From assembly GCA_019914945.1 (NCBI GenBank), contig CM034099.1, positions 22,718,704 to 22,782,703 on the forward strand: a stretch of DNA of 64,000 bases, in the 5' to 3' direction. The DNA is from Typha latifolia (taxonomy: Eukaryota; Streptophyta; Magnoliopsida; Poales; Typhaceae). The notes beneath the pieces were generated by a model. That model searched no databases, had not been told where the DNA came from, and worked only from the letters and a program-made list of their open reading frames with translations. Numbering within the stretch: the first letter of the stretch is position 1; each line of letters begins with the position of its first letter. A program made the translations under genes and the position numbers. Shown here in pieces: positions 1-12,300 of the stretch.

Positions 1-325
1 TACATTAGTTATAAAAAAGAAACAAACTCCACATTAATGACAGAATGATGGAGAAAATCGTTTTAACCAAAAGTATCCTTCAACCTAGTTGATTTCATTA
101 GGTTAGTGAAAAAAAATTTCTGATGTTTTGAGGACATAGGGAGTAAGAACTCATGAATTTTATTGTAATGCCAACTGAGAATATGAAAGAACTAAGATGG
201 AATTAATTTTCAATATACTTTTTACTTAGGAAGCTACCCAATCTATTTATCTTTTGGATGAATTCATCTGTTCTTTGAATTATATCTTGCCTTCTTAATC
301 CTTTTTGTTGGCCTGACATTCCTAG

Positions 326-3300
326 GTATACTTGAATGCTGAAGTTCTTGCTAGAATAGATGCTGAAGCTAAATGTATGCAAAAGGTATCTTCTTTACTC
401 ACAAGTTTTCTTGAGCTTCAAATTTTCAACTTAATATGTTTGGAGTTGACTTGTCAATGTTCAATTTCAATATGTTAGAATATAAATAAAAAAGGGTAAA
501 TTACAAATTGTCTCCTTATAATTATGCTTAAAATCAAACTATCTTCCTAAACCTTTAGGGGGGTAGTTTGATTTTTGGTGTAACTATAGAGGGGCAATTT
601 ATAATCAACCTGTATAAAAACTATTATTCCCAAATAACCTAAATTTTTAGAGTAGCTGGTGAATTCACAAGGTATCAGAGCAAATGGTCATGGGTTCAAA
701 TCTCGTCATGCGCATCTTCGTTTAAAAATATAAAACATCTCCATTTAAGTCAAGTTAATTTCTTAAGCCTATTAAAATATCTCAAGCCAAGTAGTAAAAG
801 GGAGTGTTAGAATATAAGTATAAAAACTATTATTTTCTAACAAATTAAGCTATTAAAATAGTTAATGAATTAATACACTATATGTCATTTCAAAGCTCAA
901 AAATGTTATGCTATTTTTAGTTGACATAAGTTCAGTGCAAATCTTATGTTCTCAAGATAGTGCCTGTGCCCCATAAATTGTGGTTTAAGATTTTAAATTG
1001 TGTCACCTTTAAGTAAATTGTGACCATGAGATTTATTAAATTGTCGTTTTGTCGCAGGAGGAGCCTCCAACTTTTTACCAGTCATATATTCAGTATTCAC
1101 CTACATATTCTTTCACTGCTAACATGGTAATTTTGCCTAATTTCATTTTAATATAGCCCTCCTATATATTTTTTTCTTTCATACAAAGTATAAACTGTCT
1201 TTAAATCACATGGCATAGGATAAGATCATAAGAGTGTCTTTTCATTGATTTACTATTTAGCAGTCAAGAAATAGCTATATGAGTTGAACAGACATACTGT
1301 AGATTGTTGTCATTTATTATGAAATAGGAAACATTGCATAGCCAAAGATTGAGGATGCAATCTGCAGGAATATTTTGAACTATAAATTGAAACATGATTC
1401 TTTTTTTTTTCTGCAGAGACTAATTTTATTCTTTGTTTTTTCTGACAGTGTTTTGGTTCCAATTTAACCAATTTATCAGTAAAGGAGACTTCCAATATTA
1501 ATCTAGCATGGGCATCTCTTATTGTTGAAGAATGTGTTAGACTAGGTTTGACGGTGAGTTTATTCATTCAACAGGAGTCTTGTTAGAGGTTGAATATATT
1601 TCTCACCACTTTTCTTTTTAGTATTTCTGTATAGCTCCAGGATCACGATCATCTCCACTTGCAATTTCTGCTTGTGGCCATTCCTTGACAACTTGCATAT
1701 CATGTTATGATGAACGTTCACTTGGATTTCATGCTGTTGGTTATGCAAGAGGTTCCAATAAACCTGCAGTAGTCATAACATCATCAGGAACTGCTGTATC
1801 AAATCTTCTTCCTGCGGTGAGCATCGTGAATATTTATTTTATGTTCTGAAGCATTACATGAGGATATGTATTATGATACCTTTTTTAAATTTATGGTTGT
1901 CTAATTGCTTACTTTGTCGGTGTTGTACAATTATTCCAGGGTTATTTTCGTCCTTTTATTTGAATCCTCTTTCTTCTATCTTAGAACTACATTTTCTTTT
2001 TTCCAAAATTTGCAAATGGAAAGGAGTTTGTTTTATATAATTCTGTGCAATATTTTCATCAAGGTTATTGTGTAGGTGGTGGAAGCAAGTCAAGATTTTG
2101 TACCTCTTGTGCTACTCACAGCTGATCGTCCTCCGGAGCTGCATGATACAGGAGCAAACCAAGCCATTGATCAGGTCTCTAATATTTTAGGCCACTTATT
2201 TCTGATTATTGTGATTAAGAAAAGCAAATTATCAGCTTATTCATAGTATACATTATATATAATTCCAAAAGTTTTATCCTAGACTCTTAGTCACTTGCAT
2301 TTCATTGAGCAGATAATTCAATAACAGTAAACTCTATGATTTTTATCTACAATGTTGTCATCTCACATGGAAATTCTACCTGCATCTATTAGCATAAAAA
2401 ATTCACACATCCCACTTGTGACTACAGGCTTTACACATCATTCTGGTCATCTCATATTTTGTTGCTACAATTTTTTGAACTAATTTGGTATTCTACTCAT
2501 TGTAGTTTAGTAATAGCTTATGGATGTGACCAAGGATTTTCATGCTGTATCATAAGGGCATTGTGAATATGTGTTAGGATCAGATTTTAAGTGTCTTTTA
2601 TCATGCCATTGGCACCATCATCAAATTATATCAGCATCTAATAGCATACGAAAATTGCACATCTTGATTGTATCTACAGACTTTACACATCTTTTGATGA
2701 ACTAGTACCTGTTTGTCTAGTTTGTTGGTTGTCTCATATTTCTAGCTAGAATTAGTTGAACTAGTTTGGTATCCTACTTATTGTAGTTTAGTAATAGACT
2801 AATAGCTTATGCATGTGACCAAAGTTTTCATGCCATAGCATTAAGGGCATCTGAACATGGTTAGGATTAGATTTTCTCTGTCAGCACATGTAGCATGGCT
2901 TGTCATGCCTTTGTCACCTTCCCAACTTTACTGGCAAGGCCTAGCATGCCTTGTCCGAGAGATCTTTCTGTCATACATTTCAATGTAAAAATATACAATA
3001 TGTTGCATGCTTTTTTATTCATATATGCAATTCTGTTGATATATCGGAGAGTGGATAACAAGTAGGCAAGTACCAAGGTATACTCTTCTTATAGTCATTA
3101 ACTTTATTATTTGTCATTCTATTTTATCAAATACCCCCTGAAGCTTATTTAAGCTTTAAATTTTGTGAAAAAAATTCTGGTAAAAATGGAGTACTCAATT
3201 TTGCTAAATTTACCTTGAAGCAACAATGGTTGTGCCACCATCGGCACGGCATGCCTCAGCACGCTCCTACATGCTACTGGCACGCATTTATAATATTTTA

Positions 3301-6300
3301 ATAAAACTTTTAGGATATTTAAAGATATTTGAGGTATTCGAAATGTCAATCTTTAGTTTTTAATTTAAATATATATATATTAAAACCTACATTATAGTAT
3401 TTTATCTTTAGATTATTTTTATAAATGACCTATCATAACAGTTAAAAATAAATATTATTCAACATATAATATAATTTAATACATTCATTTAAACTAATAT
3501 TAGTGACTGAACATTTCATAATATGATTGAATACTCTAAAATATAATTGAACATATAATAAAGTTCAACACATAATATTAATTTATAATAGTTCAATAAT
3601 TAAAACTAATATATAGTTGAATGTAGCATGATGAGAAGGATCAAAGACTTCATTTGTCGGCACAAATATAACAAGAGAATGTTGCACTAAGTACTATTGA
3701 TAATCTTCAAAACTCATTCACTAATAGTATTATTTGTTGTAAAGTCTCACATAGTCTTTATACAAATATAAATTTTATAATTATTCTATGATATGATATG
3801 AATATTGAACATGCACAGCAACTAAAATTGATTTGATAATGATTGATGAAGATAGAACTTTAAAAAAAAAAAAAAAGAGCTCCATATGCCGTGTCGGTCG
3901 GCACAGGGCGTGCCAATTGGCACGACCATCCTTGCCTTGAAGAATTTTCAAAGTCACTTGGCCTGCAAGAATCCCAAGCTAATAAGCTGCTGAAAGTTTA
4001 AAATCTCCCATATAAGTTCAATTCTAGGAAATCTTGTTCATATCTCCTAGTATTGGTGTCAATGTTGGCACAAAGGCACAAAGTTACATGTCATCCTATG
4101 TGGACCAAAGGTGATTCTTGGATGTATACTCCTAATTTAGAAATTTATTTTTTCTTTCTCACATTTTGCTCAAGTAGCTATGATGTGGGGTTTGGCAATT
4201 GTAATTGAGCAATATGTTCTCGCCCCTCTACATGGAATGCTGCTTCTTAGGTTTAGCTTTGCAATGCTATCTTACTCCACCTAGTTTGTCTAATTTGTCT
4301 AATTTGTTCCAGAACATGTAATGTGATCCTGCATTTTTATAGAGAGGTTTTCTTAAGAGGGATTTTCTGTCTCATTCATTTGCTAGTTCTTCTCAAAGAG
4401 TCAAAGTATCCCATGTTCTTTCAGAATAAGTTCCTTAAAGGTGGAAGCATAAAGACAATTGCAATTTGATTTTTGAAAATGTAAAATACTCAAATAATTT
4501 GTAAAACTCCAGGAGAATATATTTAATTGTAATATGACAAATTTGAAGTATGTTATTAGTGGTTAGGTTCTGTGAAGATACTAAATATCATTGAAACTTC
4601 ATTTTCTATTGTTGCTTGCTATTATCTTAAGTCTTAACAATCTTCTGATATCAACTTTATGCTTACTATTACCTCTATGTTGTTGGTTTCTATAATCTTA
4701 GAATCTTGTGCCAACATTTACGCTTTTGTGCTTATTGGGTGCTTCAGGTCAATCATTTTGGCAAGTTTGTGAGATTTTTTTTTAGTCTTCCTCCGCCTAC
4801 TGATCAGATTACCGCAAGAATGGTTCTCACTACTATTGACGCTGCTGTATATAGTGCAACTCAGGCACCACATGGCCCAGTTCATATTAATTGTCCCTTT
4901 AGAGAACCATTGGAATGCCATAGAGAATGGACGCTAGAATGTTTAAGAGGATTAGATCTGTGGTTGACATCTATGGAACCCTTTACAAGTTACATGAGAA
5001 TGCAAAGACTTGACACCTGGAATATAAATGCTGGTCCAATCACTGAGGTTTTTGAAGTAATACAGAGATCAAACCGTGGGCTCCTACTTATTGGTTCTAT
5101 CCACTGTGAAGATGAAATCTGGGCAGCTATTATTTTAGCTAAACACCTATCCTGGCCAGTTGTTGCTGACATTTTGTCAGGTTTACGGCTGCGTAGAACA
5201 TTAACTTCATCTAGAGAATTTGATAACATTCTGTTTATAGACCACCTGGATCAAGCTATGCTCTCTGATTCTGTCAAGCGTTGGGCACAGCCAGATGTAG
5301 TTGTTCAGGTATGTCTTATCAAATGCCTGTATGTTTTACTATGTTGCTGATGGTATGCTTAGTTTAACGAACAGTTTTTTAAGATGTACAGAGAAACATA
5401 GGTATTGTACTATGCAATGTTTAGATTCTTTAGAAGTTTCTCTAGTAGTATGCAATTACTGTACTATTGTACCATTCAACTACTGTGCATGGACTTCATT
5501 TTGCGCTACTGTTTTGTTCAGTGTTGCATGTGTCAGATGGGTAGGTGGTTTTGGGAGAAACTCCCTATAGCCCTATACTACTTGCAGTGCAGTAGCTACT
5601 GGCTTTATATGCAAATTGAGTATGTTTAGTTAGCACCAGGCGCCCCAGTTTTCAGCAAGCAGTCACGGGTTCAAGCCATGGGAAAAACCTCTCCAGCAAT
5701 GTATGTTAGTTGTTTAAGTACTGATCTGCCCATTACCAGAGCCTTGTACATTGGGAGACCCTTCTATGTATTTATATATATTTCTTCATTGGGTCATCCT
5801 GTTGGATCAGAATAATTAAGAAGGCAAGTCCAAATTATTCTAAAAGGAAAAAGGATTGCAGTCTTGCTATCCAGGATTTTTCTTTGAAATAGTTTATCAA
5901 GGTGGAGAATCACGTAAAAAATATGAGGGGCATAGAACTTCTTGTTGAATGTTAGTAGGGAGGAGGAAGGATTATGTCAATGATAGCAATTGTGTGGCCT
6001 TTGGTGATTATCTAGCAGCTATATGATATTTAACTTTTCTATTCTGAATTAAATTTATGTGCTCATTTTTGCAGAAATGCATGTGAGACAGCAAATCAAA
6101 ATAATTGTATACAACTATTGTGAGTCTGAGAGTTAAATTTAATGTTGTTAAATTTTGGATCAGTCAAGTAATTGTTTCCTTCAGTTTATTGATTTAATGT
6201 TTTAGCATTCCCTTATAAGCTTATGGCTCACATCAATAACAGATTGGTAGCAGGATTACTAGCAAACGCATTGGTCAGTTTCTGGAGTTTTGTTCACCAC

Positions 6301-9300
6301 CTTCATATATCTTGGTTGACAGGCACCCATGCCGTCATGATCCTTCTCATATTGTTACTCATAGAATACAGAGTACCATATCTGAGTTTGCTGATGCTTT
6401 ATGTAAAATTCATTTGCCGAAGAAGAGAGGGACATGGGCCAATCTTCTGAAAGAACTAAATTCAGTGGTAAGAACTATCTTGCTTGAAGTAGATATATAT
6501 TTTTTATTTTATATAATCTAGTTTCTCTCTGTCTCTAACATTCTATAAAATTTTAAAACTCATATGCTTATAGTTCATGTGTTATCACATATGGTGCAAT
6601 TAATTTTCTTAGCATTTTCAGAGTTTGAGCAGGGTGGGGAATGGGTGTAGGGTTGATTAGTTAAACCATCTGGTTTCTTCCATCCCTTGAAATTAGCTTC
6701 TTTTTTAAACCCAAAAAAAAAGGAAAACAATCTTAGCAAATTGTCTCCTCGTGCTGATGGTCTGAAAGCTTCACTAATTTTAAATTCCGTCCTGCTTGTT
6801 GGTGTCTCATCGTGATAATTTTTTTTTTCTTGTGTACCGTAACCATTTTCTAATTTAAGATTTACTGTTCACATCTTCCTAGGCATTGTTTTTCCTAGAA
6901 TTTTTTTTGACCATTGTTAAATTCGCTATTTCAATAGAAATTTTCTCTAAGGTATTTGGAAAAATTAGCTATGAAACTTCTGCAGAAGGTGACAACTGTG
7001 CGAAGGATTTCAGAATTGGACGTTGAATGAGTTGTGCCTTTCTTCCATGATGAACTGTTGGCATCAGTCCTCCATACCATTATATTAATATATTAAATCT
7101 GATGTATTCAGGGCTAAAAAAGTAATCTACTAAAGTCAATATCAAGATCTTTTCTTGATATCTAGCTTTATTCCTGACTACTTAGGTATCTAAAGCTGAA
7201 TAAGTTTGCCTTGTCTAAATAATGTCTACTAATTCTAGGTTGGACGGGAGATAGCATTTCAGCTTCAATCTGAGTTGTTACTGACTGAGCCATATGTTGC
7301 GCATGTAATTGGAGAGACACTTGACAATGATGCTGCAATTTTTGTTGGGAACAGTATGGTCATTAGGGACTTGGACATGTACGGGAGAGGTTGGCTGAAG
7401 TCTGCAAACAATAGAGAACATTTGTTGTCATATAATGATCCATTTTTCCATGGTATACAAGTTGCCGGGAACAGGGGAGCAAGTGGTATTGATGGTCTGC
7501 TTAGCACAGCTATTGGATTTGCAGTAGGATGCAACAAACGGGTATGAATCCTTCTTTTAACTTGAAGACAAAAATTTGCATCTCAAGATATTATTAAGTC
7601 ATCATGCTTTCACCTTCTCAGTTTATTGCCGAACATTAAGTATTCTTTATGAAAGAGTTGCATTCTGTTGTAGTTTGTTTCCTTTGTATCACCCTTCATA
7701 GATGAAATCATGAAATACTAACAATACATACTCATGTTTTGATATATGTCATGTTTAGGTCCTATGTATGATTGGTGATGTATCTTTCCTTCATGATACA
7801 AATGGATTATCACTTCTCAGTCAAAGGTTTCACATCCAACCTATGCAAAATCTTTTGTTCTTCTTTATTCAGTTGTGCTATTTACAAATAATTATCCTTG
7901 TTGTTTTATATTCAGCATATTTTGTGAGATTTTATTGCAGTTACTTTAATGTTCATTGTCATGGATGGATAATCTACATAGTTTCAGGCTTTCAGCTTGT
8001 TATCAGTTAGTCATCTTGAGTGTATTTTCATGAAGAACATTTACCCATATTCAAATTTAAGTACATAAGTATCTTCTTGATTCTAGTCAGTTAAATAATG
8101 ATATAGTTCAAAACAAGTAATAATCAACGAATCAGCTGGTAGGTAAACATAGCAGTGATAGCACTTCCATAGTTGAACAGCATAAAGTTTCTCAGTTATC
8201 ACCACAAGGACTATGTCAGTCTGCGCAGGTCATGCTGATAAAGTGTGGAGCTGGTTGTTGTAAATACGTGATGTACTAGGTAGGATTTGCCTATATTCCT
8301 TGATGTACCAGAAAGGATGTCTTATATTCCTCTAAGAGCTATATTTTTTTCAATTATTTTGCTTTTTCACCATTCTTAAGTTCTTTTTATTGGCAATTGT
8401 ATTTATGATTATGCCGTCATAATTGTTTAGCCAACTATGACTTTGTTTCTTATTCTATGATAATATAACAAGAACTCTTTTGAGATACTTTCAGTATCTT
8501 CTTTTGCGGTACATTCAGTATCTTATTTTGCGATACTTTCAGTATCAGCTGCAGCACATACAATTAACTTCTGCTGATATGAATTTGTTTAAATTATTTG
8601 CAACTGATTAAGCTATAAAGTAGTGCGATAAACATAAAAATCTTATTACATTTCTATGCATAATAACTCAGGACATATAGTTCAATAGGGAGATAACTGC
8701 AAGTACTTAAGTCTTAAGAAATTGTTTACTGAAAAACCCACTGTTCCATATGGTTTAATGCCTGATAAAGTCTTTGTATGTATATGTCTCTTGTTTGTTG
8801 AGGGCCGATTAGATCCTTGAAGAATATTACTTTCCCTGTAATCTACAAAAGAAAAATATTCACTCTAGAACTTCTAGAGCTCTGTAAACCAGAAATATGT
8901 CTGCAGATACTCTTCCAATATTTCTTTGCAACACATCATATCTTCTGGTGAATTGTCATTGACTTTGTATATGTACATTCTTCTTATTTAACATCTACCA
9001 CATAGATAACCTTAACAGTGTTGGAACTTGGAACTTGAAACTTATGATTTGTTAACATTGGCACCACAATTATCCATGTTTCAGTTTATGAACTCACTAA
9101 TCCATACATTCATCTTAAAGTATTATTTACAATATTGAAGGGCAAGGAGGAAGCCTATAACTGTCATCATAATAAACAATCATGGTGGTGCAATCTTCAG
9201 TCTTCTACCGGTTGCAGATGTCATACAATCTGATATCTTGAACAAGTACTTCTATACAGCCCATGATGTCTCTATTTCCAAGCTGTGTGCAGCACACAGG

Positions 9301-12300
9301 TAAAAATATCTGTTTCATTTGTAGCAGGAACTTGAAGTTATCTTTTCCTTTCGATGTCAAAAGTCGAAACACAGTTCATTTTTTCCCCTTTAGTTCAACT
9401 TCATTCTACGGATGTTTGTGCTCTGCCAGGCTCTCAAATTATTCACTGGTATCTGGATAGAACCAGTTGTGCATATAGTCCATCAGATTTCATTTAGCCT
9501 CAACATAAACTATTTAGATTGCTATTTTAAATGGAAGATTTGTGGTTAATGATTTAATGGTAGTTTTCACTTTTCACTTCTCGGACTGCTTCGATACAAA
9601 CACATTATTTCTGTGTTGTTACTTAATTGATATTGAATTATCAAGTCTGTTAAGTTTCAGAAATTTTGGCTTTCTTCTGGTTTTGACTTTTTACTGAGAA
9701 AGTTAACAAAATCTTGAAAAAAAATATTTTACATAAGTCAAGAAGACATAAATTTCACAATATTTTAACATGTTAAAGTAATTTTTTTATACTACTTTCA
9801 TATAAACTATCACTGATTTTTCATGTCGACATCTTAAAGATAAGAAATTAATGTCTTGGTCCATTCAGTGTTGGGTAAACAAGCAATTTTATTAATCATT
9901 GTCATCAACTTTTCTTTTAAAATAATATTGAGGAACTTCCCTGTTCATGTTTTTTGGTTCAAAACTATGAAGACAGCTGATTTCCTGCAGCAAACAACAA
10001 AAGTTATCAATAATTAGCTTGGACACGAGAAAACATATGAGAGTTTCTGCCTACGTATCAAGTTATGCTTGGAGCTTATTTATTAACATGTAGCAACCAA
10101 ATTCAGGAGTTATTGGTTGGTTTTGGCTGAAATGGGAAAATTGTATAACAATTAAGAACATGAAGCTTACATGGTTGTGGAAGCTTGAGAAGAACTCTTC
10201 CACATGATCCTGGGGCTTCCCTTCCATCTTACTGGTTTTGGACTTAAATTTGCAGCGTGAAACATGTACTAGTTCAGACCAAAGAGGAACTACAAGTTGC
10301 TTTAGTCAAATCACAACAGGAGCAGAGTGACTCTGTGATAGAAGTTCAGAGCTGCATTGCAGATAATGCAAATTTCCATAGGTTTTGTCTCCCAGATTTA
10401 TATGTTTATTTCCTCCAAATTCTTGTTTCCATCCTACAAGTATTGACTTGTTTGTTACTTTCTTTAACAGCGGTTTAAATATTTCCAGTCGTCAAGCAGC
10501 AAATCAAGCATTAGGCTTTCTTTTGGGAGTTTCACATTCTAAACATGCAGATAATGGCTTATCTTTAGGCAGGATCATGGAAATGGACTATATGTTATAT
10601 AGGTTAAGTAACTTTCTTACATATAATCAATCATGTCATTCTTATTTTGTCTCGATGGTCAGTATAGCGTATGTATATTTTCAGTGTTTAATGATGGTTC
10701 AAAGGTTCTTTCAATTCTGTTATCTTACAGGATCCAGCTTTCTGTACCACCTACTTCACGTCCAGCTAGTGATGTTTCAAATGAGCTATTTCGTGAAGGA
10801 TTTATCTTGATTGTATCTTTGGATGACAATAGCATAGGATTTGGTGAGGTCTGTTCTCCTTCATGAGTTATCACTGTATGATAAAAAATTAGGCTGCAGT
10901 TACTATCTTAAGATAAGCATCCATCCAGTAACTAATTACTATATCTCCAAAATTCTTGAAAAGTTGTGTTATTCTTTAAATTTTAGAAAGAGATTAATTT
11001 AATAGTATGTACTCCAAATTTCTATATGCATCCTCTCTATGTACCATCACAGGGACTTGCCGTAGACCTAAAGGGAACTGCTGTTACATGTTGGCATGTA
11101 CTTTAGTGATGGATTTTCTTGAAGATCTGTGATCTCTCTCAACACTAGTTGAACTGTTGAAGCTTGTCTTTTTGAACCATGCAGTCATGTCAATTGTTCA
11201 ATCATCTTTCACAAAAAGCATCATCCAAGGAATTTGCAAAAAAAAAAATCCTTCAAATGTTTAGATTGCAAAAATTCGTCCTCTTTTTCTAAAAATCAAC
11301 CATTTGATTGTTTGCCAGATATAAGAATTCATATGTAGGTAAAATTAAAAGTATGTATAAGCCTTAATTGCATGTTCATTTGATGTAAGAATTGTTGTGC
11401 TAATGAGATGTGCCATATTGATTCCTTGCTAGCACGCCTACTGACACGCATATATTTTTAGGGTTTGAATATATGTATTAAAAGTTATATTAGAGTCTTT
11501 AATTCCTAGTCAATGTTATAAATAACTTGTTTTATTAAAGACATAGCAATAGTCAAGGAAAAATATGATTTAGCACAGAAATGATCTATTTTATCATATA
11601 ATTTCTAATTATATTGAATTTTTAGCCAAAGATTATAAAGTTCAAATCAACTAATGTGGAGTTAATCTAATATGTTCTTACACCAATTTTGACCCAATTT
11701 GGATGCATTTGACATATTAATTTTAAATATTTTTAAAATTTAGTGCAAACTTTGGGAGAAATCAATTCCTCTTTGATTCCTTTCTTCTAAAGACTATTTC
11801 TCATAGATCTATCACTAAAATGCTAAATCTATATAGAAAGACTCTTACAAATGATAGATCTAATATTTAAGTAAAGAATCCCAAATTAGTTTCGAAAGTG
11901 TAAAACAAAAGAAATATTTAAGAGAATGAAAAAAAGAAAAAAAAATTATATATATAATCTTTTGATAAGATTGGAAAAAAAATCTTAAATCCCTCATAGC
12001 TTTCATCTAGTTCTCCTCTTTATTCTTCTCTAAATTCAACTTTTAATTTGGAAAAATGAATACCAAATATACCCATTTGATTAGTCTTAACTAAAACCAG
12101 CACACTCTGTGCCAGGTGTCTGATATCTCACTGAAACAGTATCCGTTATTTGATGTTTAGTGGTTAATTGGTGATTACTTATTATTGGCATACTAGTTTT
12201 GAATTACTGGTTTATGTTAACTTTTAAACAGGTTGCACCAATTGAAATTCATGAGGAAAATCTGTTAGATGTTGAAGAGCAACTAAATTTTCTGCACCAC

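Larger units (their letters stand above)
1449..10602 (+). other. MenD module of PHYLLO (SEPHCHC synthase)
   Basis: These exons encode the thiamine-diphosphate-dependent 2-succinyl-5-enolpyruvyl-6-hydroxy-3-cyclohexene-1-carboxylate synthase module, which joins isochorismate and 2-oxoglutarate. Seen in order: [12 protein letters not shown] at the N-terminal pyrimidine-binding domain, [41 protein letters not shown], the central domain with GLLLIGSIH and WPVVAD, then [25 protein letters not shown] and the metal/diphosphate motif GD...NNHGGAIF split over the exons at 7759 and 9141. The acceptor at 10471 is preferred over the one near 10489, because it restores the same spacing as known PHYLLO proteins (H-S-x6-RQAA). 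Confidence 0.9.

Noticed and set aside
690..715. tRNA gene or second SINE (box B-like GGTTCAAATCTC)
   Set aside because: It directly follows the TRIM primer-binding site, with no box A or cloverleaf; explained by the TRIM.
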